Under the pieces are notes generated by a model that did no database searches, was not told the origin of the DNA, and saw only the letters and a program-made list of their open reading frames with translations. Positions 11,202 to 24,602 of a DNA stretch of 64,000 nt are shown here, piece after piece (position 1 is the first letter of the stretch; every line of letters starts with the position of its first letter). The translations under genes and the position numbers were made by a program. Origin of the DNA: Stenopsyche tienmushanensis (taxonomy: Eukaryota; Arthropoda; Insecta; Trichoptera; Stenopsychidae); the NCBI GenBank assembly GCA_008973525.1, contig WACJ01000306.1, positions 248,001 to 312,000 of the forward strand, in the 5' to 3' direction.

Positions 11202-14200
11202 GATCTGCCACTCTCACTTTATTACTAGTAGATATTTCATGATTACACACGTAAACGTATTTATTATTCTCGTCAATGTGTTAATTACTTCGAGCCCAAC
11301 GAGGAATTTCAAAACACTACTTCGTATTGTAAACTCGACGTTTTAGTTCCGAGTATTCAGAATTGTATTTGAATATCTGATTCGGCAATCGTTTCTTCTT
11401 ATTTTGTTTTATCCGTAGACCGGACGTAGGCGATCTCCATGGGGGATTTTCTGAGAGATGGAGGATTTTATAGGTATGATATTTTCCTGTCGTTTTTCAA
11501 ACATCATTTGAATGAAGGAAGAACTTTTAAACTATTAATTTTAAATTTTACAAGGCAGAGGCTCATAAATTACTCCTTGTGATTTTTATTCTACATGCTT
11601 TTATGTGAATTTTATTCGAGCATATTAATGATTCTATTTGACTTTCTGTATAATATTGAATTGTATAATATTATTGTAAGCAAGTGGAAAACATTTATGC
11701 GCTCTGCAATACATTTCACAGAATTAGGTTCCTCGGCTAGGAATTAAATGCTCCTAAGGATTATAAGCAATATAATAAATTGGCAACACTTAGTTAGATG
11801 GGTTATTTTTTTGTATGTATATATTTTCAATATTTATTTATGCTATTCAATATTTATTACGTCAAAATACTAGTTGTAGACTGCTGCAGTCGTGCATACT
11901 TGTTTTTGTTCGCAGGCCAGATCCCAGTAAGGGAGCAAATTAAGTCAAAAAATGTTAACAAAGATTTTTAAAAAAGGCAAATAGGCAAGTGAATAGTAAG
12001 GGCAAAAAACGAAAGAGCTCTGTACGAAGTGCTTCGAAAATCAAACACCTAAATAATAAATTGATAAAAGATTTATCTAACTATTATGACAAAAAATAGT
12101 GGAAATCTTGCTATATACTGCAGCTTGCATTTTTAAGAAAGGATTTGAACCTATTTTAAGAATAATGGTCGTCATGGGGATCACAATCGGTTCAGATGCC
12201 TTATATGAATCTTCTAAATAAGCTAGAACAACTTGCAGACACCAGATCAGCCAAAAAAAGACGAGATTATGATAGCTGAAGAATTGCTTTATGGAAGTTG
12301 AATTCGCTGATTAGTAGTATGTTTCCCCTTCACAAAAATTTTTAAGTACTTAAAGGTTTAAACGTATTTTTCTCGAAACGACATTTGGGTAAATTAAAAA
12401 ATTAAACATTTTTCCTAATATAAAAAATAACGTTTTATTAATTCATTAAAATACAGAAAATCAATATATGAGTAGAGCTTTGGATATTTTTTAGTCTTTA
12501 GCAAGAATTTTATTTTAACGTGTATAAATTAGAACTATTATGTGTTTAGAAATATACTTAGATAAACTAAATGTTCTTATTAATAATATAAATAAATCAA
12601 TTTTTGTTTTTTGAAAAATATTTTGATAAAAACTTATTTTTTATTTTGATCCTGTAGCATTTCAGCTTTTGCGCGGATTAACTGTAAGCCAAATTATTTG
12701 CGCATGAGTAATTGGAAACAGTTTCTTTATAACTCTACATACACAAAAAACTTTTCAACTTCCATGGACGGATTTAAAGGGAAAAACCCTTTTATAATTG
12801 CAAACTAGATTGAATGTCTATATAAAAATACAAAACGCTCATTAAGATAAAGACACTCCATAAAATTGAAATAATATTTAAATATTTTTTTTATTTTATT
12901 GCAATATATAAACGATGTTTTTTTGTTGTGAAAATTACAAGTGGGGGCTTGAACTGCAAAATTGAATTTCAAAGGGTTGAAGTGAGGCGAACGAGTGGTC
13001 CAGATGAGAGTACGTTTGAACACCAGGGTAAAGTTTATTTGGTATGTTGTATGCGTACCTTTGCTTTATGGTAAACTATATATATATATGCATTAAAATC
13101 AAATTTGTGGAATTTTTATTAGTTTCGCTTTGGTATGGTTTTACCCAAGCTTTACAGATAAAAAATAATATTATCATTGCAGTGTTATTACACGAAACAT
13201 TTTATATTTTTATTTCAGCACGAAGGCTCGTTTCATCCCTTAATTTTTAATTCAATTTCTAATTTGAAAATGCTAATGGTATTATTCCTTCCCAGACATA
13301 ATCTTATCATATTTGCCGGAGGCAATTAGACATGATTTTTTGTCGAATTAAACGGCACAGTTAAAATTAATTAAGCAAAGCAAAATTAAGAGGTAAACCT
13401 TAATTGCTCTGCTAAATGTCTGTCCTTAGCAATGTCCGCAGACCGAGCTACGAATGATATCCCAGTGGAAAAATAACATTTTTACTAAAGGAAATAAGCG
13501 AATGAAAATATTCAGTTATAACAATTTCCTCAGGAAGCTTCACTAAAATTGTATTTTTATATCAGGCAAAAGGAGATATGAAAAAGAAGCGGGCTCGCAC
13601 TAAATATATATTTGCCTAACAGAACGTATCGAGATATGTTGATTTTTTTTCATGGAAATAAGATTTCGCGATTCGAAGAACTCGAGAAATTCAAATTAAC
13701 ATTGCCGCTTCTGATTAAGACTTCGAAGCAAAATGCAACGAGTTATATAAGTAAGAGACGTTAAAAGTTTTAATTAACTCTAGCAAACATACATTTTTCC
13801 GATGTTGCAACTCGCAAAATGAACATCGAGAATCTTATTGAAATTAATATATATTATTATGCATAATTCTCACATTGGAAGTTTTTCATTAATAGATCGA
13901 AGCACACTAGTATTTGAAAATCGATTTAATGACCCAATTTTCCCTACAAAGACATCAAAATGCATTATGTGCTGAGTTGCGTATGCTTTACTAATTTATG
14001 TATTGTAAATGCATTTAAATTACGCGTGTTAGTTTTAATATTTCCCATCTGAACATAAAAAAAATCTACAAATAGAGAAAGTATATACATATCGTGCTTT
14101 GTTTATATTCTTCCTTCTCAATACGTTTTTACAGTTATTAATGATTTTTAAGTACAAAAATAATAGATGGACTTGATGAGTGGATTAAAGGAATACAAAA

Positions 14201-15301
14201 CGATGGCAACATCATTAAAAGAGAAAGTAGGGCTAATTCTGAGATGAAATTTTTAAACGTATTTCTAAAAAAAGGGAAACTGTTCTTCATTTATTCCAGA
14301 AATGCCTTTTCAACAAAATCATCACTCGTCCAACTTGTTATTGAAAATTTCTTAAAAACATATTTCGATACGTTAAATAAGATTACCGAATAAGACACTA
14401 GACTTTATTTGGCTACACTATAATGATGATTTTAATCACATAATTTACTAGTGACTCATAGTGATTTAAATAGCAATAAATAATTGTTAAACCTGATGAA
14501 TACGTCCCCATGCAAGCAAGGAAAATATCCTGGATTAGACTATCACGTGAATTTATTCTGCCTGATTTACTGCGAGTTGATTGAGCTCTATTCTACCAAC
14601 AGACTGTATGGTCGATGTCCATTTATAATATAACCGCATGATCACGTTGGGAATCATTTGTCACAATTTCCAATGAAGTGGAACTAAGATATACTATCGC
14701 TAAATGACTCCCTTAGTATATGAATATATTTATCAAAAAATGGCATTGTGAACGATTTTATAATATACGGTATAATATTCTTAATCTATTATTTTGTTGA
14801 AAATTTCATAGGCTTATATTTAATATGGAATGAAATATCAAACCATATAATAAGGCTTTGTATTCAAATATGCAATACAAATCTCATACAGTAGCTACTT
14901 TTCATTCGATATACATTCCAACATAAATTATTCAAGTGTTGATAAGCTGTATGGATTTCTAATCCATAGTTTGCGAATACTCTTTGTCTAACATTAAACC
15001 TCTTATATTTAGAGGTAAGTTCATTGAATTCGTGAATTCAACATAATCATACAAATAATTTTGGTGGATTGAAAGTATTAACATTTCCGATCGATCGTCT
15101 CGATTCAGGTTTTCAGGATCTGGAAAAGTAAATACTGAAACTATTAATAAAGTTGGACAGGGTAGTTTATGGATGATTGATTTCAAACAATAGTTATAAT
15201 ATCATTGATATTAATTAATTGACATCAAAATGATATTACTTCCACTACTTATTTGTTGCATGAGCAAAATGAAATGCCACTGATGTTCGTGCAGATGCAA
15301 T

Positions 15302-15384
15302 TCGCCAAATTAACAGCGACATCTTTCTCCCGGCAGATGTTATATGTCAAATTAACAATAACATCTTCTGTCTTCCTGCGGGCA
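15302..15384 (+). repeat. Imperfect two-copy tandem duplication
   Basis: Two adjacent units of about 40 bases share caaattaaca, then acatctt, then a tc-rich and cgg-containing end. They differ by several substitutions and small indels, which suggests an old local duplication. No function is apparent. Confidence 0.4.
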
Positions 15385-18300
15385 CACAGCGTCTTCTTAA
15401 CGATATTTATCTAGATTCATGCGTGTGTACCTGTGGTGATGTGCAGGAAGCGGAAGTCATCGGATAGCTTTGGCTACGAGAATATGTCTTTTCCGCAATT
15501 ATATATTTATAGCTGTGACATCTCCCTTCCTAAATAACGTAAAAACTATCCGTATTTAATAAAAATATTCATAGGAGTATTAAGAAATTCGTTTTTAAAT
15601 CGGTTTTAGTTTCGATTGAAGACTATATGGACGTATTTTAATTGAGATTTCATGCATCATCACCTACGTAGTTCGCTTGAACGAGGGGTGAAGATATAAT
15701 ATAAAAAATACATGAATAATTTGAAGTTATTGACGTTAATTAGGTAATAATAGACATATGGTACCGTTTTCAATGGAACACTCCGTGCAGAATAATTATA
15801 TGCAATCGAGGGCAACGTACGTGTATGCATTTAGATCGTTCATCCCCTTGTAATGAACCCTGCACTTTGTAAAGCTCTCTCTGTGTAAGCTCAGTACTAT
15901 CTCAGCCAACTGAGATAACTAATACTCTAGAGCTTTCCAATCTTTGTATTCAAACAAATTGAAGCTAACTCTGAACAGAAGGTAAATACGATTTTTTAAT
16001 TAAATGACTGCAATTTCGAGATGCGTATGTTTATGCACCGCTGAACAATGAGTCGGTTAAAAGTTAATTCTATGAATACATAACACGAATGAAATAGTGG
16101 AACACGATTCAATCATTACGAATGCTTTGTACATTGTAGCTTTCGTGTTATTTTACAATTTAATAATGGAGGTGAATTCCTAACAATTACGTTTTAGGTT
16201 TGGGATGAAATTATTTTTAGATTATGATCAATTGAAGTTAAGTAGATCAAAAATATATTGATTTATCGCAAATATGACTGTGTGAATTATCTTAATTTTT
16301 AAATCTAAAAGAAAGTTGAAAAGCTTTGAAATACCTGCATAATTTACAGATCAGCTAACTTGGCTTGTCAAAGCAAACCATAGAAGCCAACTGTTCTGCC
16401 GAAAGCTCACCAAAGCTACACCACTGCACGGACTCAAAGAGATTTTAAATCCTCCATGTTTTGTGGATATTTCACTTTGTATTCACAATAACCATTTTTC
16501 GCGCCTGGATAGTGGCATTTGTGGAATTGGCAAAAATCAGGAAATAATATTTCATACGAAAGATTCTGCCGCGAGATAAACAAGTAAAATATTTTTCGTT
16601 GAAAATATTTATGCTATAATCCACAAGGGAGTTAAATACATTATTTTTATGAAATAGTATTCTTATTTTGAGATGGAAAACAATACTCGTAATGAAATTC
16701 AAACATTTTAAGATAATTGCTTAATATTTAGCTGTTAGGAATCATTTCACAAGCAAATATCTGATTTTAAAATAAATACATCCACGTATATTATGCAGTT
16801 TGTAATTAAACACATATGACGTTTTTACTTTAAGATAAAATCAGCATATAATTTGGACCATCAATTGGCCGCGGGAAAGTAAGGATTTGCTGAGGTCATA
16901 ATTTAAATGGTGGCGATCTCCAAAATTTGATTCGCGCTATTTATTCATCAAATACAAATATTATTTAGCAACGTTGGAGGATTTTAAATTATAATATTGA
17001 AAATTTAATTTTAAAAAAATGACAATCATTTTGGCACATATAAACTAATATATAATATAAACGAAAACGTATATACGTTTTAAACGTTGTAATATTTTGA
17101 ATTCAATCGATACAATCATATAAACGAAGCAAGGAAATGAAAAGGAGTTTTCGTGGAAACTGCTTCATAAAGCATGTCATTTTTTTTTCTTGTGGAAATC
17201 AACACACTTACTTCCGTTTTTAGTAATAGAATTTTTCAACAGCTTTCAATTAAAATTAATAAAGCTACGATTGCTATTTTGAACGTATTCCCTTGATGAG
17301 TAATCAAATCACAGGTTAGTCGGTAACTAATTCCATGCAGGGTACATTACAGATGAACATAAATTAAGGAATTTATCTAGGGAAACTCCATGTAAATTTA
17401 GTTAATGTTTGATAATTGGAATGCTCACTTATTTGTAAGGAATTGGAAGCATATGAACTGACAATAAAGGAACTGTTTTGCTTTTAGGTCAATGTCGTGG
17501 TAATTCAGAAACAGCAACATTGCAAAAATGGATCAATAGCTCTCAGGAATGATACATTAGTAGCGAATCAGAATATTAATCGAAATTTGGATGTTTTATA
17601 GGTATGATAATCTGGCAGTTTGCACTGCAAAACTAAATACTAATATTTCTGATCAATCAAATTTATTGGCACGGTGAAGATTTTTTCCACAATCTGGATT
17701 TGAAATGGAACCTATATAAGAATATTCCGTGATCTAAACCTTGTACTTGATTTAACTCTTGTTAAATTTGCTTACAATATGAACTATAAAAATAATAAGT
17801 TCTTAATTTGTTTATGGAGTGTGTAATTCAATTAAGGATTTTAATAATAAATTAATTAAAGTTCGTTAATAAATTTTGCGCGACCAGTCTATAAGTTTTA
17901 TAGATTTTGGTCAATATTAAAGTTTGACATATTATTTTTTACTAATATGAAATAGTAATTGTATAATGCAATGTACTCATAGTTTATTAGAACCATAGAC
18001 GGAATATTGAAGACGTCTTTGCTCGGAAACCGCATCGTGTCAACGTCAGGAGTTAGGAGTGAACATCAGGAATTTCCGATCGTTAAAAGGATACGTCATT
18101 ACATCTATATATTAATATGTTAATCATGTGTATTCGATACATCGGTTATTGATGGCTAAACGTGTCATTATTCCATCTGAATGTCTGATATGCCGTTCGT
18201 CGACAATCTATTGAAGGGTTATAGTTTTATCTGTAGTTCGATATAGTGTCTAGGTAATCCTATGCTCGCAGTATTGCAGAGTTACAAACAAAACAAACTT

Positions 18301-18856
18301 GAAGCTGGAAACTGAACCATAACAAAACTCCAATATGCTACATAGCGCCAGGTTGCCGCAGATTAGCAACGTTTAATTAAGCTCGTGCTCAATTTTCGGC
18401 AGATCCTACATATTTATATCTGTTTTTATTTGTGCAGTGTCACGTAGCTGGAGGTTAAGATAAACGATGTTAAAAATTCCATAAAAAAGAACTCGAACAA
18501 AGCCAATTCTGCAGAATCGATATAGCGAGGGGTGCGCTCTGACGATAAATCATGCTTTTAAATAAACTGCCCGAAAAAAAGCTTTAAATTAAATCTAAGC
18601 ACGTGTTCTAGTCAGATTACTCATATGAACGTTTTCAAATTTTAAAATCTAAGATTGCATTGTATAAAATATTGAATAATCATAACCACATCACTTGCAG
18701 TAGTAAAATAATTCAAACGAATGCAATAGCCAGACTTCTCAAAAAAAGCATATTATCATAATAATATGTAGGAATTGAACTTAGTCTCCAAATTTTTTGA
18801 TTGCGTACCCCCAAGAATAAAAGTATTATTAGTTATTCCTTTATAATATTATATAA

Positions 18857-19300
18857 TACTAGCGAGTACCCGACAAGTGTTGCAATGCTACACTCACAGA
18901 AATAAAGTGTTTGTATTTTAATTTAGTTTATTGGAATGATTTTAAATATTTTTAATTACGCTAAAAAAGGGTATACGATTGCGCTCAATAATTATTTGAA
19001 AGGTAAATTATGAATTCAAATGTACATCTTTTCGATATTTCGAGTCTCCTGTTGGACTCATGGACGCGGAATAACTGCCGGTGCATTGGCGATGCTCCTT
19101 ATGAGCATCCTCCGTCCAGTGCTATCAATGGGCCATGCATTGCCGTCTCTTCGTTGTTGATTGATTGCACTTTCAGAATGTTTTGATTGGTTATTCGTGC
19201 TTTAATTTGCGATAAAATTGGTGGCCAAGCTCTGGGTTTGCTAGTGTCATCGTCTCGTTCGTTGATTGCGAAGTTTCTTCGTTTTTTGACTTACAGGCAG
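18857..19300 (+). repeat. 'TACTAGCG' interspersed repeat, subfamily A
   Basis: It starts TACTAGCGAGTACCCGACA after an AT-rich run. The body continues with ggaatg, atatttttaattac, aataattatttga and ctcctgt segments that reappear in the same order in the copy at 31698. The two copies therefore define subfamily A, distinct in body from 27585 and 62537. It encodes no recognisable protein. I cannot tell whether it is a SINE, the end of a LINE such as RTE, or another class. Confidence 0.6.
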
Positions 19301-20233
19301 GCTGAGCATTCGATCTCGAATCAACTTCTGTATTTGGTTTTAATTGTTTTTGCAGAAAACGTTACTTCACACAAATGTGTAATATCAAATGACAAGATTG
19401 CATTCTTCGTTGAAATTTGGAATTCGGTGTTTAAATTCTATCCACAAAATATGGAAAAAAAATCTTTAAATTCGTATTGTAACATTGTTCTTTTTCTTGT
19501 CTCAAAAGACCATTCTTGAATGCAAACGATAGATGATCTATTTTTACATTTTCAGTAAATGGGTTTATGACCTATTATGCTAACATTTGCTTTTGATAAG
19601 AATAATCGGAACTTTTAGATGCTGAAAAAGTACAAGAAATTGATATTTTTAAATGACAGTTGTGAAATATTTATTGAACTACGAGGATATCATAAATATT
19701 TCTCAGTAATCTAATATCTGACTAAAATTTGTTATTGATAGATTCACGTAATTTGAAAACACAAGACATAATACATTGCATATAAAACTATTTTAAAATA
19801 CGATTATTCATTACATACATAAGCTACCTAATATTTAGACGCTTTGGTATTTTGCATTTTATCTTGATATACATTCGAATAGCTTAATCGATGTAAAAAA
19901 ATGTTGCTTTTATGTTCGTTTAACTGTGAATTTGAAGTTTGTCATATTTCATATACAACTAATTTTTTGAAAGGCCTTTCAGCGAGGATCCTCTTTTCTA
20001 CGCCGCACAAAAGCGCAGGAAACATTATTATTCGCATTTGCTACTCTAAATTTAGGTCATGCTAAAATAATATTATTTTTGGAGGTAGTCTTCTTGTCTA
20101 ATATTTTTGTTGGATATAATTGGAACGTGTATTTATTGTAATCGAATTATAAATACGTGATATTAAATGAATGCAGCATCCTTATCTCTGAACATCATGG
20201 CGACAATCATTTTGCATCAATTATTGTTTTTGT

Positions 20234-20269
<36 letters not shown>

Positions 20270-20689
20270 TATAATTAAAAACAACCTGTATAATATTTGA
20301 TATTAAGTTCTTCTTTAATAAAAAAATGTACAATGAGCGAGACATGTTTAAAATAGATTTGCAACTTCATTTAAATTCCATAGAAAAAAAATAGATCCAG
20401 TTAATTTTGTACGAAATGAGAGTTAATTAAAACAACCTGTTCTGTTTGTTTAGGAGTAGTTTTAAATGAATTTTGATGCAGTGAGTTAAATGACCCAGAT
20501 TCTGTTCCGTTGAGATATGTGCGAACTTTCTAGTCGGTTATATTTGGAAATGATTTAATCCAATCTCCATATAGTACAAGAAATTATTTTAATTTCTTAT
20601 CAATCAATACTTTAGGAAATCGCTTGGGAAGATCCACTGTTTGTTCTGAGCTCTTATAATTTCTTTGTTGTTGCTATTATCGAGTAATA
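19301..20689. other. AT-rich non-coding stretch with a (TA)n microsatellite
   Basis: No gene is supported. A (TA)n tract of about 15 units lies at 20237-20266. A perfect 12-bp palindrome GAAAGGCCTTTC lies near 19968-19980. A 110-codon frame on the plus strand (19187-19519) overlaps the preceding repeat and shows no domain. Confidence 0.55.
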
Positions 20690-21270
20690 ATATACACAAG
20701 GCGATTAGGAAACGTAGGAGGCCCGTGCCCACACCAGGCTGTTGCGTCGGCGGTAACGTTACACATAAGGCCATCTCTTCGGGAGTATCTCTCGAATCAA
20801 GGGGCTTAATTTGCGGGATGATAAGGCGTAATGATGTTTATGATGGTGTGGGTGTTGCGTAACAAAGAGCCATTATCCTCGAAACTGTCTCGGGGGAGAG
20901 CATTCGTCTTTGTCGCGGTTTCTCAGAGCCGAGTCGCTTATAAAATCACGTACGTCCGTTTCGTGTATGGGTCCTGTCGAGGGGTGTCCTCCCTCGATCA
21001 ATCAAACGCCTGATTAGAGCTGAAAATGCGTGAGGAATCGAAAAGAAAAGCCAGAATGCCGTTGGCATTTGATCACATTTGCACAGCGCTCTTGAGACTT
21101 GTGTAAACACGTCAAAGAGCCTCTGTGACTTATCGAGGAAGGCGCCCCGCCCTGACCTTTGTCACTTTCCGAGCCAATCTTGTCATTTTACAAATATCCT
21201 TTTTGACTGAACGATTGGCCTCGAGAGCATCGATACACCCGACGATCGAGAAAAATAGCAATATATAATA
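20690..21270. other. CpG-rich island, candidate regulatory or conserved block
   Basis: About 580 bases of near-balanced composition set in AT-rich DNA, rich in CpG and short palindromes such as GTAACGTTAC. Two short overlapping plus-strand frames (65 and 60 codons) cross it, with no recognisable domain and no clear splice pattern. I infer a candidate enhancer or promoter-proximal block, or an unrecognised exon. A similarity search against related genomes would separate these. Confidence 0.3.
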
Positions 21271-21900
21271 CCTATCGATACTATCGGCTATATTACCTCA
21301 TAGGGCGATAACATAGGTGCAATGATAAATAAAAATCATAAGATACGTGCATAATTTCAAAAAAATCGTCTCAGGTTTATTGACATATTTCTATTAGATA
21401 ATAACCCACTTCGACTTTTACGTTTCCAAACGGACGATTTTCCCGAGTCCGTTCACCATCGGTTCGAAGAAGAGGTCTCCAGAGCGAGACGGGGACTACG
21501 AAAACACGACTGTTGGCTCCAGATATTTAATGGTGTGCCAAAACAATAACCATAGTTACAAGGTCTGAACTGAATCTTCTCGCGGCCGAGACGATCGGTC
21601 GAACCTCAAGATATAGCTGAAAATTCTTCGAAAATTCATTCAAAACTGACTCAAGACTAATTTTGAAGCTTAACTCGACTCGAGACTGACTCACCGTAGC
21701 TATCTCCGCATCTTTTATACACGATTAGGGATTCCAATCCCGGGATCTCGAACAGTTTTAGGTGCTCATGAATCCCGGAATTAGTAAACGTAATCCCGAA
21801 AAATTCGGGATTAAAATTTCTAACAGTAATCGTACACCTCTCCATCACGATGAAAGTTACTAAATCGAGACATTTCCGCCGAAATCTGGACGCTTGGAAA

Positions 21901-21945
21901 CAGTGGCGTAACTACTAATTGACAAACTTAGGCGACGCCTAAGAG
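21901..21945 (+). mobile_element. Nested hAT-type terminus with adjacent palindrome
   Basis: CAGTGGCGTAACTAC is the form of terminus seen in several hAT families. It is followed by a palindrome, CTTAGGCG-A-CGCCTAAG (21927-21943), of the subterminal kind. No matching right end is seen before the outer element closes, so this is a truncated nested insertion or an old internal segment. Confidence 0.4.
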
Positions 21946-22301
21946 AAGTGTCTATCTAATCTATATATATACATATATACAGTGTACATATATGTTTTGC
22001 AAATTTTTATATTAACCTTTCCCTACCGGTGATGTATTTACTACACCTTGACTCTAATAATAAAAATATCGATATGAAATATAATAGATACGGAGTTCAG
22101 ATTTTTTGTATTCCTCCTCAATATAATTAAGAATCATATTAAAGTATTATAGTACATAAATATTAATCTGCAGCGACGGAAATAAATAATTATATAAATA
22201 AATAAATAATGTCGGGAAAATGGGAATTTTGCGAGTTTTAGTCCGTGTCTCAGCAGCAATGAATTTTATCGGTCACATTAATGGTATTATATGAAAATGG
22301 G

Positions 22302-22479
22302 GGCTCACACGGTCTTCAACTCGAACTAGCATTTAAATATGTGATGACGATACCTCCAGTAGTAGAGTGTGGAGGCTGAGCGTGTATTTTCAGCAGCGAC
22401 CAAAATCAGATCCACACTAAATGACGAAACACTCGATGCTTTAATGTTACTTCGGGCGTATTTTCAAAATAATATTTGA
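22302..22479 (+). pseudogene. hAT transposase C-terminal dimerisation domain, broken
   Basis: The stretch 22302-22357 reads LELAFKYVMTIPP. After a frame change, 22366-22479 reads SVEAERVFSAA, then TKIRS, then LNDETLDALMLLRAYF to a TGA stop. This matches the hAT-family C-terminal dimerisation domain: a hydrophobic strand, then 'S.E..FS.A', 'R..L' and 'L..LR'. The few residues hAT proteins usually have between SAA and TKIR are missing. The DDE catalytic core and the N-terminal BED finger are absent. It cannot make a working transposase. Confidence 0.82.
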
Positions 22480-22734
22480 ATTTTTTAGTGTTTTATTTAT
22501 CTATTTTTGAATTGTATCTTTTCTTAAATAAATAAAATTCTTTCGCCTTCAAGCTATTTTTTATATTAAACAAATGGGCTTATTAGTAAGTTTTGATAAA
22601 ATCTATCAATGTAATTTCTTAAACTATTGAAAATCTCGGTCCCGGGATTCCGGGACTGATCTTGGCATGGTCTAATGCAATCCCGAAATCCCAGGATCGA
22701 AATTTTGGCCCGGGATAGATTCCCTATACATGAC

Positions 22735-23522
22735 TTTCTTAATACTGTACAGATTGGTCTCGACGCATTACATCCGTCCTGAAATTGAACAATGTTCTTA
22801 GGAACGTTCGATTGCGGTGGGAATTGGGCATCTGTTTTCTGCGATGGTGCATCATTTGTAGGAATTTTCGATTTTTCGTTCCAGACATCCCGGAACTAGC
22901 CTCGTTAGTCTCGCGAATGTATGTTTTAGAATGACGAATTTACCTGATTGTTCTGATCTTTGTCTGAGAGCTAGTTTAATGTAAAATTTACCCTTTTTAA
23001 TTACTCCAGCAAGATAAAAATTTGAAAACTAATAGTTTTGCACAGAAACTCGTCTTTTACTTAAAACCGTTTGCGATTTTCTAGTATTTTCCTCTTTACG
23101 TACAATACCATTAGTATAATAAATTAAAATAAATTAAATTAACTCTCAGAACAAAATGTCAAAAATAAAGTCAAAATCATAATTTAAATAAATATGAAAT
23201 AAGTACAACATGAACAGGAGATCATTACTGTAGCGTTTACTTTACATACAAATAAAAAGTAAATGATAAAAACATGGAATTTTGGTTAGTATATTATGTA
23301 GTTGTTAAAAGTATTTCAAACTAGTGTAAAAAGAAGAAAGTGTTCCAACCTTAACATTATTGAACATTTTTGGGTCGCTTTAAAAAAATGATGAAAATGT
23401 TTATCAACTTTAAAGCAAAAGCTAAGAATATTAGGAAACAAAAATACCAAAAATTTGATCAAATCAATGCCAAGAACAAGAAACATGAAAGTCTTGGAGG
23501 CAAAAGAAAGTCAAATTAAATA
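22735..23522. other. AT-rich non-coding stretch
   Basis: No gene, RNA or repeat terminus is recognised. Simple AT-rich sequence lies between the hAT element and the short TTAA element. Confidence 0.55.
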
Positions 23523-23657
23523 TTAACCCTTTCAGACCTGGCGTGCACAATTGTAAACATAAATATTTTTTTTTATATTCTCCTTATTATACTTTAGACA
23601 CATGGAATTTACAAAATCCATCGGATGAAAAAAATAATTCAGGTCTGAAAGAGTTAA
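23523..23657 (+). mobile_element. 135-bp piggyBac-like TTAA miniature element
   Basis: TTAA (23523-23526) is followed by CCCTTTCAGACCTG. The right end reads CAGGTCTGAAAGAG followed by TTAA (23654-23657). The 14-bp terminal repeats pair at 12 of 14 positions. It is too short to encode anything. Its termini differ from those of the 10161 element beyond CCYTTT, so it is a separate family or subfamily. Confidence 0.78.
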
Positions 23658-24482
23658 TTTTGGAATTAAAACATGAAATAAATTTGTAATTGTAATTTCG
23701 TTTCAATACCCACACTCGTATAACACTTTATTTTTGTACTTTTCTTGTAACTCGTTTGATTGACTGTACATGCCCGATAGCATTCTGTATTTATTTGACA
23801 AAAAATAAAAACCGATGTTTAATTTTGAGCAACAAACAGAACAAGTAAGTATTAGGAATGAATTCAACACGTATATAAAACAAACAGTAGGACGAAACGT
23901 TCTGTTGCGAATTACTGGATTATGTAGATGTCTACGACTCGGTAAATACGGCACCATAATTAGAGCTCTAAATGCATATTATATGCACAATAAATTCATA
24001 TAGTTTTAAAAATTATGTAATATTACTACATAAATACGTTTAATTTAGTATAGAGTTGCAAAATTGAATAAAAATGTTGGAAAAGAAGAGTCTAAAAGTA
24101 AGTCAATTTATATATTGTAAAGATAATATATAAGACATTCCATATCATTTTCTTATATTTTCAATTAACATCTTTAGTATAATGCGTACTGTTGATTGCT
24201 TAATCCCATTTTTATTTTAAAAGTGTTCTCACGAAAAAACAACCGACACCAGAAAAAATGACATTTCATCCATATAATATGTAAAAATTATATGACTCGA
24301 TTAAATTGAAAACTTCATATCGTTATGCATTATCTTGATGATTATCATTATATTTTTCCCTGTCCCGCATTTAGCTATAAAAATTTTTATGAATGCTTTT
24401 AATAATTCGATTTACAATACGGAATTTATTGACCACAATATATATATATATAAATTATTTTAATTATTAAAATATTAATAAA
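23658..24482. other. AT-rich non-coding stretch
   Basis: Nothing beyond AT-rich sequence with short chance frames. A minus-strand frame of 84 codons (23703-23957) and a plus-strand frame of 62 codons (23815-24003) overlap each other, which argues against either being real. Confidence 0.55.
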
Positions 24483-24602
24483 TAGCCGGGTGTTCGATCG
24501 CGTTAAGGTTTTTGGTAAAAAATTAAAAAACGATTTTTTTTTACCTTATCCGATATTTCGGACCACTTGTCGGGTCCATTTTCAAGGATTGACTGCCGAA
24601 AT
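24483..24602 (-). mobile_element. Hammerhead-like repeat unit, copy 1
   Basis: Minus-strand unit. The core 24548-24589 reads ATCC, TTGAAAAT, GGACC, an 8-base loop, GGTCC, GAAATATC, GGAT. Stems are ATCC/GGAT and GGACC/GGTCC. Downstream on the same strand follow a poly-A-rich stretch, CCTTAACGCGATCGAA and CACCCGG. The same order is seen at 35836-35925 and 36249-36340. The layout equals a type I hammerhead with a minimal stem III. The box that should read CUGANGA is degraded and one base longer. A fossil Penelope-like retroelement end is the best guess. Confidence 0.6.

Larger units (their letters stand above)
10404..18856. other. Long AT-rich non-coding stretch, largely featureless
   Basis: About 8.4 kb without a supported gene. 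It contains a CpG-richer island with a hairpin (10960-11201), a weak duplicated unit (15302-15384), small (TA)n runs (for example near 13077) and several TAAT-rich patches. Open frames do not exceed about 75 codons and have no recognisable domains. It is consistent with intergenic or deep intronic DNA. Confidence 0.6.
21718..22734 (+). mobile_element. 1,001-bp hAT element with 8-bp target duplication
   Basis: The element spans 21726-22726. The left end reads TAGGGATTCCAATCCCGGG and the right end, on the minus strand, TAGGGAATCTATCCCGGG. Flanking octamers are tacacgat (21718-21725) and tacatgac (22727-22734), matching at 6 of 8. Both ends carry subterminal copies of a CCCGGGA/ATCCCGA motif. 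The interior holds a hAT transposase C-terminus. A second hAT-like end (CAGTGGCGTAACTAC at 21901) and a palindrome lie inside, so the element may be a nested composite. Confidence 0.78.
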
